This document shows, piece after piece, positions 1-6,527 of a DNA stretch of 7,252 bases (positions within the stretch are counted from its first letter, which is position 1; every line of letters starts with the position of its first letter). Position numbers and translations under genes: made by a program. This stretch comes from Deltaproteobacteria bacterium. GTDB taxonomy: Bacteria; Desulfobacterota; JAENJC01. Location of the stretch: positions 1 to 7,252 of the forward strand of contig JACQYJ010000188.1 in assembly GCA_016208525.1 (NCBI GenBank), given 5' to 3'. The notes below the pieces were generated by a model, which was not told where the DNA came from, did not search any database, and worked only from the letters and a program-made list of their open reading frames with translations.

Positions 1-465
1 GTCTACAAGGGACAACACCCTGACAACATTGAACCCTTCAGCCGTTACCCTTTCAACAGCCTTCAGCATGGAGCCTCCGGTTGTAACCACATCCTCCACA
101 ACCGCCACATCCGCACCGTTTCTCAGGTTTTTTCTTCCTTCTATCCACTGCCCTGTGCCATGTCCTTTAGGCTCCTTCCTGACTATAAAGGCAGGGATGG
201 GGTTACCTTCCATATAACTGGTCATAGATATTGCGGTGACAACAGGGTCTGCCCCAAGTGTAGGACCGCCGACTCCTTCTACTTTTTTACCTGTCTTAAG
301 CATACCGTACATGAGCCTGCCTATCAAGCAAGCCCCCTCCGCATGGAGGGCTGTCTGGCGGCAGTCTATATAAAAGTCGCTCTCCCTGCCGGATGCAAGG
401 ATGACCTTTTTATTCTGGTATGATTTATCACGCAATATCTCTAAAAGCCTGGTTCTGGAATCCAC
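1..465 (-). CDS. pyrE: Orotate phosphoribosyltransferase, 3' end beyond window
   Basis: This enzyme joins orotate to PRPP to make orotidine 5'-monophosphate in cytoplasmic de novo pyrimidine synthesis. The 155 visible residues contain the family signatures in the usual order: KKVILASGRESDFYIDCR near residues 19-36, RKEPKGHGTG at 96-105 (the flexible catalytic loop region) and the PRPP-binding motif VVEDVVTTGGS at 122-132, followed by VLSLVD where the window ends. Family members have about 180-220 residues, so the C-terminal part lies off the left edge. I chose the GTG at 465 because an in-frame TAA lies two codons upstream and a GGGGG tract sits just ahead of it. A TTG ten codons further in is the alternative. 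It is the last minus-strand gene seen here, 577 bp downstream of guaB, so separate transcription is likely. Family identity is very secure; the start is moderately secure. Confidence 0.95.
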   Translation of the reverse strand, partial: MDSRTRLLEILRDKSYQNKKVILASGRESDFYIDCRQTALHAEGACLIGRLMYGMLKTGKKVEGVGGPTLGADPVVTAISMTSYMEGNPIPAFIVRKEPKGHGTGQWIEGRKNLRNGADVAVVEDVVTTGGSMLKAVERVTAEGFNVVRVLSLVD

Positions 466-479
466 AAATTACCCCCAAA

Positions 480-523
480 CTCATTATTCTCGCCAAGGCG
501 CAAAGCTCGCAAAGAAAAATGAG
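480..523. repeat. Imperfect inverted repeat upstream of pyrE
   Basis: CTCATT-A-TTCT (480-490) pairs with AGAA-A-AATGAG (513-523), giving a stem of 6 bp, one A/A mismatch and 4 bp, around a 22-base GC-rich centre that contains CGCCAAGGCG. The centre, with its CGCAAAGCTCGC run, resembles dispersed intergenic repeats of environmental genomes. Only one copy is in this window, so membership of a repeat family is inference. Confidence 0.45.
483..512 (-). promoter_or_regulatory. Possible pyrE promoter
   Basis: On the minus strand, TTGCGA (507-512) and AATAAT (483-488) are separated by 18 bases, matching 4/6 and 5/6 positions of the sigma-70 consensus. Transcription would begin about 10 bases before the GTG of pyrE. 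The pair lies inside an imperfect inverted repeat, so the match could be accidental. Confidence 0.3.
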
Positions 524-541
524 GCGCTTGCAAAACTATCC

Positions 542-628
542 TTTGTGGTTCGACAGGCTCACCACGAACGGGGAAAAATCAATTATTTCACGCCCCCCAC
601 CGTTCACCCTGAGCTTGTCGAAGGGTAA
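542..628. repeat. Inverted pair of REP-like hairpins
   Basis: The first hairpin has stem TTTGTGGT (542-549) and ACCACGAA (561-568), with one T-G wobble, around the 11-base loop TCGACAGGCTC. The second has stem ACCCT (606-610) and AGGGT (622-626) around GAGCTTGTCGA. Read on the opposite strand the second loop is TCGACAAGCTC, identical to the first at 10 of 11 positions, and in both the 3' stem arm is followed by GAACGG. The core stems differ (GTGGT/ACCAC against ACCCT/AGGGT) yet both pair fully. The two copies face each other across roughly 30 bases, the arrangement typical of REP doublets. REP elements are short intergenic palindromes often spread by RAYT transposases; none is encoded here. 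Confidence 0.65.
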
Positions 629-807
629 TCTCGGATTTTTGCAAGAGGTTCCCCTGTATATTGAGTTTATAACCTCATTATTTTTAACAGATTGGAAGAA
701 AGATGACAAGCGATTTTATTATGGGAAACTGAATGAAATTAATGTAGGAACCATTAGGGTCAGACTTTGATAATTTGCTTTTGTGTTGTACCTAAATCCT
801 GCAATCG

Positions 808-998
808 AACCACAGAGCCCACTGAGGAAGCCCTTTAATGCCACTGGCATACCCTTGTTTTAAATCTTTTCTCCATGGACTCAAAAGGTGACTTTTAAAA
901 GCTCAATAATTTTTAAATCTAAAGCATGAGAACACAGAGAAGAAAAAAGGTTACAAAGGTTTTTATCCCCAAAAAATATCTCTGTGCCCTCTGTGGTT
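808..998. repeat. Long inverted repeat with AACCACAGAG ends
   Basis: The left arm at 808-827 begins AACCACAGAGCCCACTGAG. The reverse complement of the right arm (980-998, CTCTGTGCCCTCTGTGGTT) matches it at 16 of 19 positions. A further related piece, GAGAACACAGAGAA, lies at 928-941 and can pair with CTCTGTG at 980-986. The enclosed sequence of about 150 bp is AT-rich and has no gene. This could be a small non-autonomous mobile element or a compound dispersed repeat; flanking target-site duplications are not evident. Confidence 0.5.
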
Positions 999-1042
999 TG
1001 CAGTTTTTAGGTACCAATAAATTTGTCGTAGCCCCAAGACAA

Positions 1043-2500
1043 TTATTCAAGTCTGTAGTTCGGCGCCTCTTTTGTGATTATAACGTCATGTACATGCCCT
1101 TCCTTAAGGCCGGAAGATGTTATCTTTACGAATCTGGTATTTTTCCTTAGTTCTTCAATATTCCTGCAACCCACATAACCCATCCCTGCACGGAGACCTC
1201 CTATGAGTTGATAGATAAGGGTGGAGATGCTCCCTTTATAAGGGACCCGCCCCTCTATCCCCTCTGGGACAAGTTTCAGCTCGCTTTCAACCTCCTGCTG
1301 GAAGTACCTGTCTTTGCTTCCGGCCTTCATCGCCTCAAGCGACCCCATACCCCTGTAAACCTTGTAGCTCCTTCCCTGATAAAGGATCATCTCTCCGGGA
1401 CTCTCATCAGTCCCGGCAAAGAGTCCGCCGATCATCACCGAGTGAGCGCCTGCCGCAAGGGCCTTTGGTATGTCTCCTGAAAACTTTATACCTCCGTCGG
1501 CAATTATCGGGATGCCGTGCCTTTCGGCAGACCTGACGCAGTCCAGGATGGCACTTATCTGGGGCATACCCACACCTGCAATGATCCTCGTGGTGCATAT
1601 TGAGCCAGGGCCCATCCCAACCTTTACGGCATCGGCCCCGGCCTTTATAAGGGCCTCAGCCGCCTCGCCAGTAGCAATATTCCCGGCTATAAGCTGGCAG
1701 TTCGGGAAGCTCTTTTTTGTGGCAATTACCGCTTCAATAACACCCCTGGTGTGCCCGTGGGCCGTGTCAATCACAAGGACGTCCGCGCCAGCAGAGAGCA
1801 GCGCTTCTGCCCTTGCCTCCCTGTCAACACCTACTCCGATGCCAGCCCCGGCCCTCAGGCGTCCGAGGTTGTCTTTACAGGCATTTGGGTACTTCACCGC
1901 CTTCTCTATGTCCTTCACAGTTATCAGACCGGCCAGGTTCCCCTTCTTATCCACAATCAGGAGTTTTTCTATCCTGTGCTGGTGGAGGATGTCCTTCGCC
2001 TTTTCAAGAGTTGTGCCGACCGGGGCGGTGATAAGCTCCTTTGTCATTACATCCGATATCTTCTTGTTGAGCTTCTTCTCAAAACGGAGGTCCCTGTTGG
2101 TCAGGATGCCGACCAGCTTCCCACCCTTAGTTATCGGGAACCCTGAGATGTTGTGCCTTCTCATCACCTCCAGGGCATCGCTTATCTTCTGGTCAGGCTG
2201 CATGGTTATAGGATTGGTCACCATGCCGCTCTCATACTTCTTTACCTTGAGGACCTCAGCTGCCTGGGCCTCTATGGAAAGGTTTTTATGGATTATGCCT
2301 ATTCCGCCCTCCTGGGCAACGGCTATTGCTGTCAAAGACTCAGTCACTGTATCCATGGCTGCGCTTATTATCGGCATGTTCAGCCTTATATCCCTGGTAA
2401 GAGATGTGGATATGTCGGTATCCTTAGGCAGGGTTGTGGAATAAGCCGGGACGAGCAGTACATCATCGAAAGTCAGGGACTCCCTGATATCACCTTTCAT
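1043..2500 (-). CDS. guaB: Inosine-5'-monophosphate dehydrogenase
   Basis: GuaB oxidises IMP to XMP with NAD+, the first committed step of guanine nucleotide synthesis, and acts as a cytoplasmic tetramer or octamer. The 485-residue product has the normal length and order: N-terminal barrel part with LTFDDVLLVPAYST (residues 9-22), two CBS domains at about 93-146 and 152-205, then the rest of the TIM barrel. The catalytic loop GPGSICTTR (297-305) carries the active-site cysteine at 302. The mobile flap contains RYF (398-400) and EGIEGRVPYKG (413-423) with its conserved Arg-Tyr pair, and the C-terminal barrel end has LRAGMGYVG. I place the start at the ATG at 2500: AAAGGAG lies six bases before it, and the resulting MKGDIRESLTFDD matches the family N-terminus. 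The frame stays open to 2557, but those extra 19 codons are rich in Asn and Lys and overlap the likely promoter. It lies 80 bp downstream of the ppx/gppA gene. Confidence 0.98.
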   Translation of the reverse strand: MKGDIRESLTFDDVLLVPAYSTTLPKDTDISTSLTRDIRLNMPIISAAMDTVTESLTAIAVAQEGGIGIIHKNLSIEAQAAEVLKVKKYESGMVTNPITMQPDQKISDALEVMRRHNISGFPITKGGKLVGILTNRDLRFEKKLNKKISDVMTKELITAPVGTTLEKAKDILHQHRIEKLLIVDKKGNLAGLITVKDIEKAVKYPNACKDNLGRLRAGAGIGVGVDREARAEALLSAGADVLVIDTAHGHTRGVIEAVIATKKSFPNCQLIAGNIATGEAAEALIKAGADAVKVGMGPGSICTTRIIAGVGMPQISAILDCVRSAERHGIPIIADGGIKFSGDIPKALAAGAHSVMIGGLFAGTDESPGEMILYQGRSYKVYRGMGSLEAMKAGSKDRYFQQEVESELKLVPEGIEGRVPYKGSISTLIYQLIGGLRAGMGYVGCRNIEELRKNTRFVKITSSGLKEGHVHDVIITKEAPNYRLE

Positions 2501-2528
2501 AGCGTCTCCTTTAGTTTTGTTTTCCCCT

Positions 2529-2557
2529 TTTTTATTACAATTCGTGTTGGATGTCAA
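2529..2557 (-). promoter_or_regulatory. Likely guaB promoter
   Basis: In the 80-bp gap upstream of guaB the minus strand reads TTGACA (2552-2557), a perfect -35 hexamer. Seventeen bases later comes TAAAAA (2529-2534), a 4/6 match to the -10 consensus. Transcription would start about 20 bases before the guaB start codon, leaving room for the AAAGGAG ribosome binding site. This suggests guaB can be transcribed independently of the upstream phosphatase gene. Confidence 0.45.
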
Positions 2558-2580
2558 GGCAACCGGTTTGATATCAACGG

Positions 2581-3564
2581 CTACTTCGCTTCGATTACCC
2601 CTTCCATCTTCCTCTGAACCATATCTATCAATACACCTTCAAGAAGACCGCCGTCACTGACCATCATTTCTCTGAATCCGAATATCTCCATGGTCTTCAG
2701 AACTATTACAGCGCCTGCAACGATAAGGTCTTCCCTGCCTCTTTCTAATGAGAACACCTTGCTTCTTTCACTAAGCGCCAGCGGATATATATCGTTAAGA
2801 AGCCTTTTTACCCGGTTATAGGTCAGCACATAATTGTTTATTCTGGAAGGGTCGTAACTCTCAAGTCCCTGATCCATGGCCGCCAGGGTGGTTATAGTTC
2901 CCGCCGTCCCTATCAGGGTTACATCCATGTTCTCCGGCGGAAGCCTCTTTTTTAATCCGTTTTGGACCAGATTGTCCAGGAACGGCTTTAATATTCCGAC
3001 CACATGGTTAGAGACCTTTTCAATCTCTTCCTCTTTTGTCGGGTCTGAATGCAGAAAGGTTTCAGTTGCATGGACAACCCCCAGTTTAAGGCTTTCCGAA
3101 TAGAGAGGGTTGCCAAGGCTGGACAGTATATATTCGGCGCTTCCGCCTCCTATATCAAAGACAAGGGCATCGCCGGTCTTTACCGTTATACAGGACAGGA
3201 CGCCTTTCAGGGCAAGGAGGGCCTCCTCATCTCCGTCTATGACCTCCACATTAAGGCCTGTTAAATCCTTAACCATCCTGACAAACTCTCTGCCGTTAGG
3301 GGCCTCTCTGACAACGCTGGTGGCAACGGCCCTTGCCTCCTCCACCTTATGTTCCCTTAAAAGCTCGGAGAATGCCGAGAGGGTGGCAATCCCTCGCAAC
3401 ATGGAATCCCCGGTCAGCCCGCCGGTGGCGGTAAAGCCTCCGCCCAGACGGGTTATCTCTCGTTTTATAACTCTCTGTCGAAGCTGTCCATCGTCATTTA
3501 ACTCTGATATCAGCAAGCGGAATGTGTTGGTCCCTATATCTATAGAGGCAAGAGATCTGGCCAA
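2581..3564 (-). CDS. ppx: Ppx/GppA family phosphatase (exopolyphosphatase or pppGpp phosphatase)
   Basis: This family of the ASKHA fold removes terminal phosphates from polyphosphate or converts pppGpp to ppGpp. Visible signatures are the phosphate-binding loop IDIGTNTFRLL (residues 8-18), ATSVVREAPN (81-90), the region VIDGDEEALLAL (108-119) holding the likely catalytic glutamate, a second phosphate loop DIGGGSAE (137-144), the adenosine-type motif GTAGTITTLAA (219-229) and SDGGLLEGVL (303-312). At 327 residues it is the short two-lobe form, without the C-terminal HD-like and extra domains of the roughly 500-residue E. coli Ppx and GppA. The start is TTG at 3564: an in-frame TAA immediately precedes it, AAAAAAGGAGAT lies eight bases upstream, and no ATG gives the full first phosphate loop. 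Sequence alone does not separate polyphosphatase from pppGpp phosphatase activity, so the symbol is provisional. Its position upstream of guaB is compatible with either role. Confidence 0.93.
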   Translation of the reverse strand: MARSLASIDIGTNTFRLLISELNDDGQLRQRVIKREITRLGGGFTATGGLTGDSMLRGIATLSAFSELLREHKVEEARAVATSVVREAPNGREFVRMVKDLTGLNVEVIDGDEEALLALKGVLSCITVKTGDALVFDIGGGSAEYILSSLGNPLYSESLKLGVVHATETFLHSDPTKEEEIEKVSNHVVGILKPFLDNLVQNGLKKRLPPENMDVTLIGTAGTITTLAAMDQGLESYDPSRINNYVLTYNRVKRLLNDIYPLALSERSKVFSLERGREDLIVAGAVIVLKTMEIFGFREMMVSDGGLLEGVLIDMVQRKMEGVIEAK

Positions 3565-3588
3565 TTAAATATCTCCTTTTTTATTCGA

Positions 3589-3597
3589 AGTATACCA
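3589..3597 (-). promoter_or_regulatory. Extended -10 promoter element for the ppx-guaB block
   Basis: On the minus strand TGGTATACT forms an extended -10 box (TG, one base, then TATACT, 5/6 to consensus), about 25 bases upstream of the TTG start and just ahead of the AAGGAG ribosome binding site. No good -35 hexamer lies at the expected distance, which is tolerated for extended -10 promoters. For the divergent glnE the best I find is a weak TTGTTG (3613-3618) / TATCTT (3636-3641) pair, which would give an almost leaderless message. Confidence 0.45.
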
Positions 3598-3649
3598 TGT
3601 TTCGTAAATATCTTGTTGGATTAACTCCCTTCTGGTATCTTAGACTGCG

Positions 3650-4069
3650 ATGAAAGACTGTTTATCCATTATAAGGATGAATACATCGGACAGGGCAGTT
3701 GCGCTTCAGGAAGCAGGCTTCAGCGACGGCAGGCTTGCGTCGCGGAACATAGACGATCTTAATGCATATCCTGAGATTTCGGATAAGCTCCCGCTGATTA
3801 TCGAGTTGGCCCTTAATTCCCCTGATCCAGACTCTGCATTGAACTTCGCGGAGAGGTTCATGGCCGCTGCGAAAGAGTCTGGAGTAGGTATAGGAACCGT
3901 TACAGACAACATCCCGCTCTTTATTAAGCTATACGGGAGCAGCGAGTTCCTCTCCTCCATACTCATCAGGAGGCCGCACAACGCGGTGGAGTTGATCTCC
4001 TCCCCCTACCTTCATAAAGGAGATGCTCAGGGTCGGTTGCAGAGACCTGTTCGGTTACGGCGCACTTGA
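3650..4069 (+). pseudogene. glnE: N-terminal fragment of glnE, out of frame with the rest
   Basis: This frame encodes the start of glutamine synthetase adenylyltransferase/deadenylylase. The key stretch is LYGSSEFLSSILIRRP (about residues 94-109), which mirrors LFGTSEFLSHFLIAHP in the second half of the same enzyme (463-478 of the downstream frame) and occupies the equivalent place ahead of the first catalytic domain. After SSPYLHK (about residues 117-123) the reading turns into an unrelated Arg-rich tail ending at 4069, while the expected continuation EMLRVGCRDLFG is found in another frame from 4020. The start is the ATG at 3650, since a TAG lies three codons upstream. It has no clear ribosome binding site; the ATG at 3677, also poorly served, is an alternative. 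The real homologous part ends near 4018. It is a broken gene or a sequencing or assembly error. Confidence 0.8.
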
Positions 4070-6527
4070 CGAGATAACGTCCGAGCTTTCATCCCTGGCA
4101 TCGGCTGCCCTTGATACTGCATACCGCTTTTGTCTTAACCTTTTGAAAAGTAGTTATGGCGCACCTTATTACAGGGATGAGACAGGGGCGCTTAAAGAAT
4201 GCACCTTCGTAGTCCTTGGGATGGGGAAACTTGGCGGTAATGAACTGAATTTCAGCTCAGATATAGACCTGATATATCTTTATCAATCAGATGAAGGCGA
4301 GACCCGTGGCGGGGACAGGACATATACTCTGTATGAGTTCTACTGCAAGATGTCGGAACTCATTACAAAGGCCATATCAGCCAATACTGAAGACGGTTTT
4401 GTCTTCAGGGTGGACCTGAGGCTTCGGCCTGAGGGGCAGAACGGCCCTGTTGCCAACTCAATAGCAAGCGCAATGATTTACTATGAATCATGGGGGGAGA
4501 CGTGGGAGAGGTCTGCCATGGTTAAGGCAAGGCCTGTTGCAGGAAATCTTTCCCTTGGGGACAGCTTTTTGAAGGAGTTGGAGCCTTTCATATACCGTAA
4601 ATACCTTGATTTCACAACTATTGAGGATATCAAGGAGATGAAGCTCAAGATCGACAGGGAGCTGGCATTGAAGCCCGGCATGTGGGACGTAAAGCTTGGG
4701 AGCGGCGGGATCAGGGAGATAGAGTTCCTCGTGCAGGCCACTCAACTGATACATGCCGGGAAGGACAAGGCTCTCAGGGAAAGGAACACCCTTAAATCCC
4801 TCCAGAAACTGAAAGATAAGGGGCTGCTCACTCATGAAGATCATGAGACCCTTGCTGCTGCATACAGATTTTTGAGAACTGTTGAACACAGGATCCAGGT
4901 GGAAAATGAGAGGCAGACCCATAAGCTTCCGGCAAAGGCCGAGGATATTAAGAGGCTTGCAAAGAGGTGCGGCTTCATGGAGCTTGCCGATTTTAAAAAA
5001 GCCCTTGAATTTCACAGCGGTGATGTGGAGAGGCTCTATGACGGAATATTCCATGAGCCGTCCAGGAGCGTAGAGGATGTTCCTCCCGAGGTGATTCACA
5101 TCTTTTCACCGGAGGCTGATAAAGACGAAGTTGTCAGGAGGCTCAGTTCCATGGGGTTTGAGGATACTGAAGCAGCCTATCGCAGGCTTGATGCCTTGAG
5201 GGAAGCCGGACCGTCATCCCGTCTTTCTCATCGCAGCAGAACAGCATTAAGGAGGCTTGCACCGCGCCTTTTCCTGGAAGCGTCTAAATCCCCCGACCCT
5301 GATATGGCCATTGTTAACCTGGAGAGATTCCTCAATGCCGTGGGAGCAAAAGGAGGTTTCTATTCCCTCCTCCTTGAAAATCCAAAGATGATAAGGTTTT
5401 TGGCCGCATTGTTTGGGACCAGCGAGTTCCTTTCCCATTTCCTGATAGCTCACCCGGAGCTTCTCGATACACTTCTCAGGGCTGACACTGTTACGCCGGT
5501 GAAGAGAAAGGAAGAACTGGGCCTGCCGGAGGTCTCTGCCCAGCTAACGACTATTGAAGATATCTCTCTGGAGACTGAGCTTAAGGTATCACTGGAAGAG
5601 ATAAGGACGAGGTATGGAGCCCCCTTTTTGTCTGACGGGAGTGAGGCCGTCATATCGGTCATAGGTATGGGTAAGCTTGGCGGGGGGGAGATGAACTACT
5701 CGTCAGACCTCGATCTGATATTTATCTATTCGGGAGGTGGTGAGACAAAGGGACCGAAGGTAATCACAAACCAAGAGTACTTTGCAAGAGTAGCCCAGAA
5801 GGTCATATCCTTCCTGACTCTTCAGACCAGAGAAGGGTATCTGTACAAGGTGGATACAAGACTGAGGCCTTCAGGGAGCGCCGGGACCCTGGTATCGTCC
5901 CTCGACGCCTTTATGGCATATCACAGAGAGAGCGCACGGCTATGGGAAAGGCAGGCCCTGATTAAGGCAAGGTGTGTGGCCGGTGACGCGGAATTTGGAG
6001 AGAAGGTAGCAAGGAGCATTGCATCAGTTGTATACAATCCCGGCATTGACGATGAGGGGCGGAAAGAGATGTGTCATCTCAGGGAGCGGATGGAAAAAGA
6101 GCTTGCCAGGGAGGGACCAGAAAGATATAATGTGAAAAGCGGTCGTGGTGGTATTGTGGATATAGAGTTTACCACCCAGTTTCTACAGCTAAAGCATGGG
6201 ACTGAACTGGTCGGCCTTAGAAACCCCAAAACCCTGGATGCCCTGAAGGCCGTATTTGATGCCGGACTTATTGAACCGGAAGATTATTCAGCGCTAAAAG
6301 ATGCCTATCTATTCCTTATGAAGACCGAAAACAGATTGAGGATACTTCACAATATATCTACAGATCAGATGGACCTGGACGCCGGCAGGCTTGCAAAGCT
6401 TGCCAGGAGACTTGGCTACGAAAGCCAGGGGGCGGACGCGCCAGGTGATATTTTCTTAAGGGATTACCGGAGTCATACAGAGAAGGTAAGGGAGATATAT
6501 AACAGAATAGTGGTCAGGGGTCAGTGA
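4023..6527 (+). CDS. glnE: Glutamine synthetase adenylyltransferase/deadenylylase, main part (frameshifted)
   Basis: GlnE adds AMP to, and removes it from, a tyrosine of glutamine synthetase, tuning nitrogen assimilation under PII control. Both nucleotidyltransferase halves are visible in the 834 codons. The first (deadenylylase) half has GMGKLGGNELNFSSDIDL (66-83; metal-binding Asp80 and Asp82), VDLRLRPEGQNGP (130-142) and LGSGGIREIEF (225-235). The second (adenylylase) half has GMGKLGGGEMNYSSDLDL (548-565; Asp562 and Asp564), VDTRLRPSG (610-618) and GRGGIVDIEF (707-716). Helical GlnE domains follow each. The in-frame TGA at 3993-3995 stops upstream extension, and AAAGGAG directly abuts the ATG at 4023, too close to serve as its ribosome binding site. 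ATG 4023 therefore only marks where the open frame begins, and the true gene starts at 3650 in another frame. The inter-motif segment at about residues 485-502 looks roughly 40 residues shorter than in E. coli GlnE. The last codons and the TGA lie in a 14-bp tandem repeat. Confidence 0.93.
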   Translation: MLRVGCRDLFGYGALDEITSELSSLASAALDTAYRFCLNLLKSSYGAPYYRDETGALKECTFVVLGMGKLGGNELNFSSDIDLIYLYQSDEGETRGGDRTYTLYEFYCKMSELITKAISANTEDGFVFRVDLRLRPEGQNGPVANSIASAMIYYESWGETWERSAMVKARPVAGNLSLGDSFLKELEPFIYRKYLDFTTIEDIKEMKLKIDRELALKPGMWDVKLGSGGIREIEFLVQATQLIHAGKDKALRERNTLKSLQKLKDKGLLTHEDHETLAAAYRFLRTVEHRIQVENERQTHKLPAKAEDIKRLAKRCGFMELADFKKALEFHSGDVERLYDGIFHEPSRSVEDVPPEVIHIFSPEADKDEVVRRLSSMGFEDTEAAYRRLDALREAGPSSRLSHRSRTALRRLAPRLFLEASKSPDPDMAIVNLERFLNAVGAKGGFYSLLLENPKMIRFLAALFGTSEFLSHFLIAHPELLDTLLRADTVTPVKRKEELGLPEVSAQLTTIEDISLETELKVSLEEIRTRYGAPFLSDGSEAVISVIGMGKLGGGEMNYSSDLDLIFIYSGGGETKGPKVITNQEYFARVAQKVISFLTLQTREGYLYKVDTRLRPSGSAGTLVSSLDAFMAYHRESARLWERQALIKARCVAGDAEFGEKVARSIASVVYNPGIDDEGRKEMCHLRERMEKELAREGPERYNVKSGRGGIVDIEFTTQFLQLKHGTELVGLRNPKTLDALKAVFDAGLIEPEDYSALKDAYLFLMKTENRLRILHNISTDQMDLDAGRLAKLARRLGYESQGADAPGDIFLRDYRSHTEKVREIYNRIVVRGQ

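Larger units (their letters stand above)
466..1042. other. Gene-free, repeat-rich region between guaB and pyrE
   Basis: No open frame in these 577 bp resembles a protein I know; the ones present run through repeats and have no credible ribosome binding site. The stretch contains three separate structured elements, at 480-523, 542-628 and 808-998, and AT-rich sequence between them. At 756-776 lies AGGGTCAGACTTTGATAATT, which looks to me like a motif seen near small transposase genes in environmental bacteria, but no transposase gene is present. I see no convincing terminator for guaB. Confidence 0.7.

Noticed and set aside
645..676. Hairpin GAGGTT/AACCTC followed by ATTATTTTT as a terminator
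   Set aside because: The stem is only 6 bp with a 20-base loop. The T-run follows it on the plus strand, where no gene ends, and on the minus strand no T-tract follows.
420..770. Plus-strand open frame of 116 codons (and an overlapping one at 401-628)
   Set aside because: It runs through two repeat elements, and its translation simply reads the REP-like hairpins. It has no ribosome binding site and no protein-like composition.
1023..1042. TTGTC/GACAA inverted repeat just after the guaB stop as a terminator
   Set aside because: A five-pair AT-rich stem with a ten-base loop and no U-tract is too weak.
926..1150. Plus-strand open frame of 74 codons
   Set aside because: It starts in the AACCACAGAG-type repeat and runs antisense into the 3' end of guaB.
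1470..2444. Plus-strand open frame of 324 codons
   Set aside because: It lies entirely antisense to guaB, whose product has every IMP dehydrogenase motif. The antisense translation is Ser/Pro/Phe-rich with no recognisable domain and no ribosome binding site.
2568..2577. TTGATATCAA palindrome between ppx and guaB as an operator
   Set aside because: A single perfect 10-bp palindrome upstream of the -35 box matches no regulator site I can name and is expected by chance at this level.
4011..4025. Programmed ribosomal frameshift joining the two glnE frames
   Set aside because: CATAAAGGAGATG lacks a classical slippery heptamer for -1 shifting, a +1 shift would need a rare or stop codon in the decoding site that is not there, and GlnE is not known to use recoding. 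The shortened segment also suggests deletion rather than recoding.
4488..5099. Minus-strand open frame of 203 codons
   Set aside because: It is antisense to the first catalytic half of glnE, where the sense frame is clearly coding; the antisense product shows no family motif.
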